Part shown: piece after piece, positions 25,928 through 33,196 of the stretch
Numbering within the stretch: position 1 is the stretch's first letter
Layout: every line of letters starts with the position of its first letter
Source: ZC4RG29 sp035304385
Lineage (GTDB): Bacteria; Bacteroidota; Bacteroidia; Cytophagales; Cyclobacteriaceae
Reading direction: 5' to 3'
DNA length: 64,000 bases
Assembly (NCBI GenBank): GCA_035304385.1
Contig: DATGQD010000041.1
Coordinates: 124,001 to 188,000 of the forward strand
Position numbers and translations under genes: made by a program
Notes under the pieces: model-generated
What the model was told of the DNA's origin: nothing
The model's input: the letters and a program-made list of their open reading frames with translations, nothing else
Database searches by the model: none

Positions 25928-27721
25928 ATGGGAGCAAACACGAAAAGAGCAGTCAAGGGTGGGGAGTTTCTCATTCGGGAAACAAACGCGTCGGAGATAT
26001 TTATTCCGGAAGACTGGAACGAGGAGCAGCGGATGATTGCGCAGACGTGTCATGAATTCCTTGATCAGGAGGTCTTTCCCAGGCTGGATGAAATCGACTC
26101 GATGAAGGATCCCGGGTTAATGCCGTCGATCCTCGACAAAGCAGGTGAGCTTGGGTTGTTGGGAACATCGGTGCCGCAGGAGTATGGTGGCTTTGGAATG
26201 GATTTCAATACAACCATGCTCGTGGCGGAAATCATAGGCGGCGGTCACTCAGTGGCGGTTGCGCTATCAGCACACACCGGCATCGGCACGCTTCCCATAC
26301 TGTACTATGGCAACGACGAGCAGAAGAAGCGATATATTCCGAAGCTCGCCACCGGCGAATGGAAGGCCGCGTATTGTCTGACGGAACCGGACTCGGGGTC
26401 GGATGCGAACAGCGCAAAGTCGCGGGCGGTGCTCGATGCCGATGGCAAGCACTACCTCATCAACGGGCAGAAGATGTGGATCACCAACGGCGGCTTTGCC
26501 GACGTGTTCATAGTCTTTGCCAAGATCGACGACGACAAGAACCTTAGCGCATTTATCGTAGAAAAGAGCTTCGGCGGAATCACGATGAATGAGGAGGAGC
26601 GGAAGATGGGCATCAAGGGTTCGTCGACACGCCAGATATTTTTTAACGACTGTAAGGTGCCCGTTGAAAACCTGTTGTCAGAAAGAGGGAACGGGTTCAA
26701 GATCGCCGTCAACATATTGAACGTAGGGCGCATCAAATTGGGTGCGGCTGCTTTGGGTGGCAGCAAGCGTTCGATATCCATTGCGGTCGAGTATGCGAAG
26801 CAGCGGAAACAATTCGGAACGGAGATCGCCAATTTCGGGGCAATAAAACATAAGATTGCTGAAATGGTTACGCGGGTGTACGCGTCTGAAGCGGCGTGTT
26901 ATCGCGCGGGCCAGAACATCGACGATGCCTATGCGGCGTTGGTTGCCGGGGGTGTGGCTGCCGGAGAGGCAAGGCTCAAGTCGCTGGAGGAGTTCGCGAT
27001 TGAGTGCGCGATCATGAAAGTCCACGGTTCGGAGGTTCTTGATTTTGTTGTGGACGAGGGCGTACAGATCTTTGGAGGCATGGGTTTCTCGGCTGAGGGT
27101 CCGATGGATCGCGCGTATCGCGACGCACGCATCAACCGCATCTTCGAGGGGACTAACGAAATCAATCGCATGCTCACGATCGACATGTTGTTGAAGCGTG
27201 CGATGAAGGGGCACCTCGATTTGATGACCCCGGCCATGGAGGTTCAAAAGGAACTGATGGCCATTCCCGACTTCTCGTCGGAAGAGGAAGGAATGTTCGC
27301 GGCCGAAAAGCGGGTATTGGCCAATGCGAAAAAGGCCGGCCTGATGATCGCAGGTTCTGCAGCACAAAAATTTATGGCTAAGCTCGGGGATGAGCAGGAG
27401 CTGCTGATGAACCTGGCCGACATACTGATCGAAATCTATGTCGCCGAATCATGCCTGTTGCGTGTGGAGAAGATCCTTACTGAAAAGGGGCAAGACGCCG
27501 AAGGCCCGCTCACGGAAATCGCAATGATCTACCTTCACGGGGCGCTGCAAAAGATAGGCACATGTGGCCGGGAGGCGATCATGGCATTTGCGGAGGGCGA
27601 TGAGCTGCGGTTGATGCTGCTTGGGTTGAAGCGGTTTACCCGGATCGAGCCATATAATCTTACCGCGGCGCGTCGGAAGGTTGCTGATTACACGATCAGC
27701 AAGGGAGCATATCCCTTCTAA
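25928..27721 (+). CDS. fadE: Acyl-CoA dehydrogenase (FadE type)
   Basis: About 597 residues from the ATG giving MGANTKRAVKGGEFLI, the length of Bacillus FadE. The open frame begins earlier, within fadA, but those residues are not homologous-looking. Visible features: CLTEPDSGSDANSAKS near 155, WITNGGFADVFIVFAK near 190, the catalytic-base region FEGTNEINRML (Glu407), and a C-terminal extra helical domain typical of the long FadE group. It introduces the first double bond in acyl-CoA with FAD. The order marR-fadN-fadA-fadE forms a complete beta-oxidation unit. Confidence 0.93.
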   Translation: MGANTKRAVKGGEFLIRETNASEIFIPEDWNEEQRMIAQTCHEFLDQEVFPRLDEIDSMKDPGLMPSILDKAGELGLLGTSVPQEYGGFGMDFNTTMLVAEIIGGGHSVAVALSAHTGIGTLPILYYGNDEQKKRYIPKLATGEWKAAYCLTEPDSGSDANSAKSRAVLDADGKHYLINGQKMWITNGGFADVFIVFAKIDDDKNLSAFIVEKSFGGITMNEEERKMGIKGSSTRQIFFNDCKVPVENLLSERGNGFKIAVNILNVGRIKLGAAALGGSKRSISIAVEYAKQRKQFGTEIANFGAIKHKIAEMVTRVYASEAACYRAGQNIDDAYAALVAGGVAAGEARLKSLEEFAIECAIMKVHGSEVLDFVVDEGVQIFGGMGFSAEGPMDRAYRDARINRIFEGTNEINRMLTIDMLLKRAMKGHLDLMTPAMEVQKELMAIPDFSSEEEGMFAAEKRVLANAKKAGLMIAGSAAQKFMAKLGDEQELLMNLADILIEIYVAESCLLRVEKILTEKGQDAEGPLTEIAMIYLHGALQKIGTCGREAIMAFAEGDELRLMLLGLKRFTRIEPYNLTAARRKVADYTISKGAYPF

Positions 27722-27801
27722 CACCCCGGCAAAAGGGAATACTATCGTTGTTGTAACCGTTTCGGCCGGATTTTCGTGAATTGCCTTATAACGCCACTTC
27801 C

Positions 27802-28044
27802 ATGACCAAGTCCGCTGCCGTCCTAATTCTGATTGTCGTCCTTGTATTGGCGTCCCCCATACTATTTGGAATTGCAGGCGCTCTTTTTGGCGTTGTCACG
27901 GGTCTGTTCGGAGCCTTTATGGGCATTATCGGCGGCCTGTTTGGCGCCTTGTTCGGCGTGATCGGAGGGATATTCGGCTCAGGCTGGGTTCCGGTGCTGA
28001 TTGTAGCGATTATAGTCGCCGCAATCCTCTCGGGACGTCGTTGA
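27802..28044 (+). CDS. Small glycine-zipper-like membrane protein
   Basis: An 80-residue protein from the ATG giving MTKSAAVLILIVV (the frame also opens seven codons earlier). Almost the whole length is hydrophobic, with a repeating GLFGAFMG / GLFGALFG / GIFGSG pattern in the middle, which suggests tightly packed helices. No catalytic motif is seen, and I do not know the function. It lies 81 bases after the fadE-like gene. Confidence 0.6.
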   Translation: MTKSAAVLILIVVLVLASPILFGIAGALFGVVTGLFGAFMGIIGGLFGALFGVIGGIFGSGWVPVLIVAIIVAAILSGRR

Positions 28045-28046
28045 CC

Positions 28047-28442
28047 TTACGTAGTGCTGTGCCGGTTATACAGTGACGGGTCAAGGAAGTACTTGCTGTA
28101 TACCGGATAGCGACGAACCTCCCGGAGTTCAGGACGCTTCCCTTTCTCGAATACAATTTTATAGTAGAACTCAAGGCCTTTTTCGACCCGTATGTCCTTC
28201 GTCACAACGTAGTAGCGTTTGTCGTAGGGGTTAAGCACACGGACACTCACATGGAACAAGCCAGGCAGGCTTTTTACGCGCACAAAGCTGTTGGGCGTCT
28301 TGTTATACAATTTCCCGTTCACATATACCTGCATCGCGGTGCGGGCCTCTGAACTTATCGCGATTCCTGAAATGTAGGCTTCGGACGTGAAGGCTACGCA
28401 GGAAAATACCAGGGAAAGAATTCCAACAGCTACTCCTTTCAT
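28047..28442 (-). CDS. Small secreted protein, unknown function
   Basis: A 131-residue protein from the ATG giving MKGVAVGILSLVFS, with a Sec signal peptide to about residue 22. The mature part is a beta-rich, strongly basic domain (VNGKLYNKTPNSFVRVKSLPGLFHVSVRVLN is the region around residues 43-73, resembling a PEGA-like or MG2-like surface fold). It ends four bases after the convergent small membrane gene. I do not recognise a named family. Confidence 0.6.
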   Translation of the reverse strand: MKGVAVGILSLVFSCVAFTSEAYISGIAISSEARTAMQVYVNGKLYNKTPNSFVRVKSLPGLFHVSVRVLNPYDKRYYVVTKDIRVEKGLEFYYKIVFEKGKRPELREVRRYPVYSKYFLDPSLYNRHSTT

Positions 28443-28507
28443 ATCACTCAAAAAAATGGTTCGACTCTACCTGTTTACATCAAGCTTTGTGCCAGTTGTA
28501 AAAGCAT

Positions 28508-28541
28508 AAAAATAGCCCTGGAAGGCTCCAGGGCTATTTTT
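28508..28541 (-). terminator. Intrinsic terminator for the thioredoxin-fold gene
   Basis: A perfect 15-base stem (AAAAATAGCCCTGGA / TCCAGGGCTATTTTT) with a four-base loop, 20 bases after the stop of the 28562-29170 gene in its direction of transcription. Confidence 0.9.
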
Positions 28542-28561
28542 CCCATTAGGATAGCTGATGA

Positions 28562-29170
28562 TCAGGCGTTACGATATTTTATTCCGCATCCAACGGCCTT
28601 CGTCTTTTTTGTGGGTACGGCCTTACCGGAAAGCAGGGCGTCGATCGCCTCTTCAACGTAGCGTTTGTCGGCGCTCTCGGCCTGACGGGGATTATTGTCG
28701 ATCGCCCCGATGTATGACACGACAAAATCGTTACCGGATTTGGTCAGCAGGTACACGTGCGGCGTATTCGTGGCGCCGAAAGCGCGGGCCACTTCCTGCG
28801 ATTCATCGATCAGGTATGGGAACGTGTAGTTCTTCGACTTTGCACGATCCACCATGTGTTCGAATGAGTCGCCGGGCGACATTTGCGGGTCATTGGCGTT
28901 AATCGTGATCACAGGAAACCCCTTGGATTCGTAGTTCGTGTGAAGCGCAATGATGCGATCGTTGTACGCCTTGGAGTAGGGGCACGTGTTGCAATCAAAA
29001 ATGAGGATGACGCCCTTCTGATCTTTGTAATCGGCGAGCGAAACCATTTTCCCGTCGACATTTTTCAACCGGAAATCCTGAACGCGGTCGCCTACCTCAT
29101 ATCCTTTCGGAGGGGTAAACGACAAGAGGGGTGCGGCAGTCAGCAGCAAGAGAATTAGCTTTTTTTTCAT
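28562..29170 (-). CDS. Exported thioredoxin-fold (AhpC/TSA-like) protein
   Basis: A 202-residue protein with a Sec signal peptide (KKKLILLLLTAAPLLSF) and a redoxin domain: GDRVQDFRLKNVDG near 27, the redox site IFDCNTCPYS (CxxC, Cys60 and Cys63) and ATNTPHVYLL near 135 as the cis-Pro loop. It probably acts in the periplasm as a thiol-disulfide or peroxide-reducing protein. A second redoxin gene lies upstream on the same strand after 61 bases, and a strong terminator follows, so the two probably form an operon. Confidence 0.8.
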   Translation of the reverse strand: MKKKLILLLLTAAPLLSFTPPKGYEVGDRVQDFRLKNVDGKMVSLADYKDQKGVILIFDCNTCPYSKAYNDRIIALHTNYESKGFPVITINANDPQMSPGDSFEHMVDRAKSKNYTFPYLIDESQEVARAFGATNTPHVYLLTKSGNDFVVSYIGAIDNNPRQAESADKRYVEEAIDALLSGKAVPTKKTKAVGCGIKYRNA

Positions 29171-29231
29171 ATAGTTAAAAATTGGGTGTCTGTGGAATTA
29201 ACAGGGCGGTCAGGCGTGTGCTGGCATTTTC

Positions 29232-29717
29232 TCAGCGGACTTTGGCCAGCATCTTCTCAAGTTCACCTTCCTTAAGTTGACCTTCAACAAAAATTCTTTT
29301 ACCGGTGTGTGGGTTGATTACCAGGGTGGCGGGTAATGCACCTGACCAGGATGGTTCGACCCGGCCGATCCAGGAGTTTGGGTCGGACGCATTGAGCAGC
29401 AGCACCTCCGAACGGAGTTGCCTCCGTGCGATGAACCGATACACCTTTTCAGGGTCGGGGTCGAGGTCCAGGTCCATGCTCACCAGGAGCACGTCCACGT
29501 CGGGCGATGATTTGTTGAGTTGTTCCAGCAGCGGCAACTCCTGGATGCAGGGCGCACACCAGGTCGCCCAGAAATTGAGCACCATAATGTTCCCGGACGG
29601 CCTGGACATGAGATCCGTGAATTGAGACAAATTGACGATGCGTGCATTGGCCGGGGCCTGCGCCGGCGACGAAAACCAGGCGAGGCTCATGACAACAAAC
29701 CAAAGGATCTTTTTCAT
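29232..29717 (-). CDS. TlpA-like disulfide reductase
   Basis: A 161-residue protein with a Sec signal peptide (ILWFVVMSLAWFSSPAQA) and a TlpA/ResA-type thioredoxin fold. The active site is NFWATWCAPCIQELP with Cys54 and Cys57; the cis-Pro region is SGALPATLVINPHTG near 125. Members reduce disulfides in periplasmic proteins, often in cytochrome maturation. It is followed in the same direction by another redoxin gene. Confidence 0.85.
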   Translation of the reverse strand: MKKILWFVVMSLAWFSSPAQAPANARIVNLSQFTDLMSRPSGNIMVLNFWATWCAPCIQELPLLEQLNKSSPDVDVLLVSMDLDLDPDPEKVYRFIARRQLRSEVLLLNASDPNSWIGRVEPSWSGALPATLVINPHTGKRIFVEGQLKEGELEKMLAKVR

Positions 29718-30190
29718 GTTACCTGTGCAATAAAATCTGCGTTTTCTGTAACAAATTATCTATGATTCAAGCAGTTAATTATCGCTCTGATTTTCCAAAA
29801 AAGAATTCCACAAAATAGAGCAGTTATCCACATGACGGGCCGGCTACCAGTTAAAATCCTGATTATCAACCCGTTTTGAAGCATGCGATCAATCAATTGT
29901 TTGTGGAAAACTCCAGCCCGCCATCTTGCTCAGTAAAATGCCCTTGCCGATCGCGCTCCGCCGAGCAAGCCAAATGCCATTAATTCGGGGGTCGGACAGG
30001 CGTTAGATTCCGCGTGAAATCATACGGAACATAACGTAATTATTCAGCCCGCGGTATTCCTTATGCTGTGAGCGGCGCGATGCAGCAAAGGTGTGGTATA
30101 GCGATGCGCCCCCGATGAAGGTAGGCCGGAGCAAGGTATATTTGAAGGGGTTGCGGCAGAGGCCGGAGCATCGGAAAAAAAGATCAACGA
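29718..30190. other. Long intergenic region with DnaA-box-like sites
   Basis: No credible gene is seen in 473 bases. It contains one perfect DnaA box, TTATCCACA at 29824-29832, and a one-mismatch box on the minus strand at 29902-29910 (TGTGGAAAA). A TAnnTTTG element, TATATTTG at 30137-30144, lies 47 bases before the VOC gene. The left part is AT-rich. The spot is divergent between the TlpA-like gene and the VOC gene. Confidence 0.5.
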
Positions 30191-30583
30191 ATGAAGTTTA
30201 CGCAGATCAAAGAGACATGCCTTTACATCAACGACCTGGAGGCGGCCAAAGGGTTTTACGAGGGCGAACTGGGGCTTTCAGTAATTGATTATCTCCCCGA
30301 CAAGCACCTGTTCCTGCGCGTCGGCACATCTGTGCTGTTGTGCTTCAATCCGGAGGATTCCCGCCAAAAGACAAGCCCACCACCTCATTACGGTGGTGGC
30401 AAGCAGCATCTGGCTTTCGAGGTGCCCGGTGCCGATTACGATCGGGCCAAGGAAGAGATCATACAGCGGGGCATTCCGATTGTGGAAGAAGTGACCTGGG
30501 GAAGCGGAGCACAATCGTTCTATTTCGAAGATCCCGAAGGCAACGTACTGGAGATCGTTCCGGAGAAGGGGATCTGGGACTAG
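30191..30583 (+). CDS. VOC (glyoxalase/bleomycin-resistance) superfamily protein
   Basis: A 130-residue single-domain protein of the vicinal oxygen chelate fold. Typical features: TCLYINDLEAAKGFYEGELGL at the start, HLAFEVPGADYDRAKEEI in the middle and SFYFEDPEGNVLEIVPE at the end. The substrate cannot be assigned; VOC proteins include isomerases, dioxygenases and drug-binding proteins. It is 10 bases from the convergent small gene. Confidence 0.85.
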   Translation: MKFTQIKETCLYINDLEAAKGFYEGELGLSVIDYLPDKHLFLRVGTSVLLCFNPEDSRQKTSPPPHYGGGKQHLAFEVPGADYDRAKEEIIQRGIPIVEEVTWGSGAQSFYFEDPEGNVLEIVPEKGIWD

Positions 30584-30592
30584 CGCCCTTCG

Positions 30593-30862
30593 CTAACTCT
30601 TGGCAATGCTGATATTCAGGGACGCGACGTCTGCAGGCGTTGTCGCAGGTGCCGACTCGCTCTCGGAAGAGATACTATAGACATTCTCGAACCAGCTCCT
30701 GTAATCCTTGTACAGGATACAGTCCTGGTGAAGTTGTCCGTCAATCAAGATCTTGATGAAAAGCTCGCGACTCAACGATTGCTTAATCTTCTGCTGCTGA
30801 TCCTCCGGGAGCTCCTTGAGTTGTACATACTCAATGCCCTTGTATAATTTAGGGTTTTCCAT
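30593..30862 (-). CDS. Small cytoplasmic protein of unknown function
   Basis: An 89-residue protein from the ATG giving MENPKLYKGIEYVQL (an ATG nine codons upstream is possible). It has a charged, helical middle (EDQQQKIKQSLSRELFIKIL), then a region HQDCILYKDYRSWFENVY, and a serine/alanine/threonine-rich tail. No signal peptide or known motif. I do not recognise the family. Confidence 0.5.
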   Translation of the reverse strand: MENPKLYKGIEYVQLKELPEDQQQKIKQSLSRELFIKILIDGQLHQDCILYKDYRSWFENVYSISSESESAPATTPADVASLNISIAKS

Positions 30863-30998
30863 CGCAAACGACTCCGGGTTATTACTCAATTGCTGATAAG
30901 ATTAACCACGGAAATTAAAGACACTGCAATTTAGAAGAATTGTTTCAGGTGAGTTACCAATGCTCTGCAAATTTTTTGTTAAGATTTGCTTCTTAGAC

Positions 30999-33092
30999 AT
31001 GGCGGCTTTTTTTGAAACGTCGGTTGAATTTCTTAAAGGCGTCGGACCACAACGGGCAGCGCTGTTGAACCGGGAGCTTTCCATCTTCACGTACGGCGAT
31101 CTTCTGCAACACTACCCGTTCCGTTACGAAGATAGAACGCGCTTCTATTCCATCAGCGACATTACGGACGAAATGCCCTATGTCCAGTTAAGAGGAACAA
31201 TTAGGCGCGTGGACTTACATGGAATGGCCAGGAGCCGGAGAATGACTGCGCAACTGACTGACGGCACCGGCACACTGGAGTTGGTATGGTTTCAGGGCAT
31301 CCGCTGGATCGCAGAGAAAGTGAAGCCCGGTATGGACTTTATCGTTTTCGGAAAACCCACCCGGTATGGGACGAAATGGACGATGGCGCATCCTGAACTC
31401 GAAGTTCCCGGCACCGCGGTTGAAAGCGGTGGATCGTTTCATCCGGTGTATCCACTGACGGAAAAGTTGCGGGCACGGCATATTGACAGCAAGCTCTTTT
31501 CGCGACTCATGCGAGAGGTGTTGCACCAGGCCGCAGGCCGGATCCGTGAGACACTCCCGAGACAACTGTGTGCGGACAAAGCGCTCATCTCCAGGAACGA
31601 CGCACTGCACGCAATACACTTTCCTCCCGACCTGGACACATTGAACCGCGCACGGCGGCGACTTAAGTTCGAAGAGTTGTTCTTCACCCAACTGCGGTTG
31701 ATCCAGTTGAAACTCCTGAGGAAGGACAAGTTTCCGGGGCAGATTTTCAACAACACGTCATTCGTTAACACCTTTTATAATGAGGTGTTGCCCTTCCCGC
31801 TTACCGGTGCGCAGAAACGCGTCATCCGGGAAATATACTACGACATGAAATCGGGAAAACAGATGAACCGGTTGCTGCAGGGCGATGTGGGCAGCGGAAA
31901 GACCATTGTAGCATTCATTTGTATGCTGATTGCATGCGGGAGTCATGCACAGAGTGTCCTGATGGCCCCGACGGAAATTCTTGCACAACAGCATTACCAA
32001 AACTTATCGCGGTATGCTTCCGCGATGGGCATGCCCATCGCCCTCCTGACCGGCAGTACGCCGAAACGAACCCGTCAGGAGATGCACCGTCTGCTGCGCG
32101 CCGGCCTGATCAAGATCCTGATAGGAACTCACGCCCTCATTGAAGCCGAAGTTCAATTCCATCATCTCGGTCTCGCCATTGTCGACGAGCAACACCGCTT
32201 CGGTGTGGCCCAACGCTCTAAGCTATGGTCGAAGAGCGACAAGGTCTTTCCGCATATACTGGTGATGAGCGCCACGCCAATTCCCCGTACGCTTGCTATG
32301 ACACTCTATGGTGATCTCGACGTATCTGTTATTGACGAGCTGCCCAAGGGGCGGAAGCCGATCAAGACTGTACACCGTTACGATACACACCGACTGCAGG
32401 TCAATCAATTTATACGCGATCAGGTGAAAGAAGGGCGCCAGGTGTATATCGTATATCCGCTGATCGACGAATCGGAAAAGCTCGATCTGAAACATCTCAT
32501 GGATGGTTATGAGAGTGTCCGTCGGGCATTTCCCGATTACGCGATAAGTATTGTTCATGGGAAAATGAAGCAAGACGCCCGGACTTATGAAATGGATCGG
32601 TTCGTTCGGGGCGAGACCAACGTTATGGTAGCCACTACCGTAATAGAAGTTGGCGTCGATGTGCCCAACGCTTCCGTCATGATTATAGAAAACGCCGAGC
32701 GGTTTGGGCTGCTGCAACTTCATCAGCTTCGGGGGAGAGTCGGAAGAGGCGCCGACCAATCGTATTGCATTCTGATGACGAGCGCCAGGCTATCCGCCGA
32801 ATCGCGGAAGCGTATCGATACCCTGGTACGGACGAATAACGGATTCGAGATCGCGGAGGCTGACCTGACACTTCGCGGCCCTGGCGATCTGATGGGAACA
32901 CAGCAGAGTGGGGTTCCGGATCTCCATATTGCTGACCTCGCGCTTGATGGCGATATACTCAGGGAAGCAAGGGAAGCGGCCATCGAAATCCTGGACAAGG
33001 ATCCCGACCTGCGCCAGGCCGAACATCAGGTCATTGCGGCCAGGATCAGGAGCCAATCCAAATCGTCGATGAACTGGAGCCGCATCAGTTAG
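30999..33092 (+). CDS. recG: ATP-dependent DNA helicase RecG
   Basis: About 697 residues from the ATG giving MAAFFETSVEFLKGVG (the frame opens 13 codons earlier). RecG reverses stalled replication forks and branch-migrates Holliday junctions. The N-terminal wedge contains YVQLRGTIRRVDLHG near 55 and an OB-fold; Walker A GDVGSGKTIVAF is at about 295; the DEQH box (VDEQHRFGV) near 395; SATPIPRTLAMTL near 425; GRVGRGADQSYCIL near 580; and the C-terminal DLTLRGPGDLMGTQQSG. Length is normal. The next gene starts about 100 bases downstream. Confidence 0.95.
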   Translation: MAAFFETSVEFLKGVGPQRAALLNRELSIFTYGDLLQHYPFRYEDRTRFYSISDITDEMPYVQLRGTIRRVDLHGMARSRRMTAQLTDGTGTLELVWFQGIRWIAEKVKPGMDFIVFGKPTRYGTKWTMAHPELEVPGTAVESGGSFHPVYPLTEKLRARHIDSKLFSRLMREVLHQAAGRIRETLPRQLCADKALISRNDALHAIHFPPDLDTLNRARRRLKFEELFFTQLRLIQLKLLRKDKFPGQIFNNTSFVNTFYNEVLPFPLTGAQKRVIREIYYDMKSGKQMNRLLQGDVGSGKTIVAFICMLIACGSHAQSVLMAPTEILAQQHYQNLSRYASAMGMPIALLTGSTPKRTRQEMHRLLRAGLIKILIGTHALIEAEVQFHHLGLAIVDEQHRFGVAQRSKLWSKSDKVFPHILVMSATPIPRTLAMTLYGDLDVSVIDELPKGRKPIKTVHRYDTHRLQVNQFIRDQVKEGRQVYIVYPLIDESEKLDLKHLMDGYESVRRAFPDYAISIVHGKMKQDARTYEMDRFVRGETNVMVATTVIEVGVDVPNASVMIIENAERFGLLQLHQLRGRVGRGADQSYCILMTSARLSAESRKRIDTLVRTNNGFEIAEADLTLRGPGDLMGTQQSGVPDLHIADLALDGDILREAREAAIEILDKDPDLRQAEHQVIAARIRSQSKSSMNWSRIS

Positions 33093-33196
33093 TCCACAGT
33101 TCCTTTCAAAGCGGGCATTTTCCTTACATGGGCGTAGCTTGAGGCCATTAGGTTTGACGTCGTGCAATGGCTACATTTGATAGACGGCGTATTCCT

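Noticed and set aside
30091..30288. Plus-strand frame in the gap before the VOC gene
   Set aside because: It overlaps the VOC gene start in another frame and has a very basic, non-protein-like composition.
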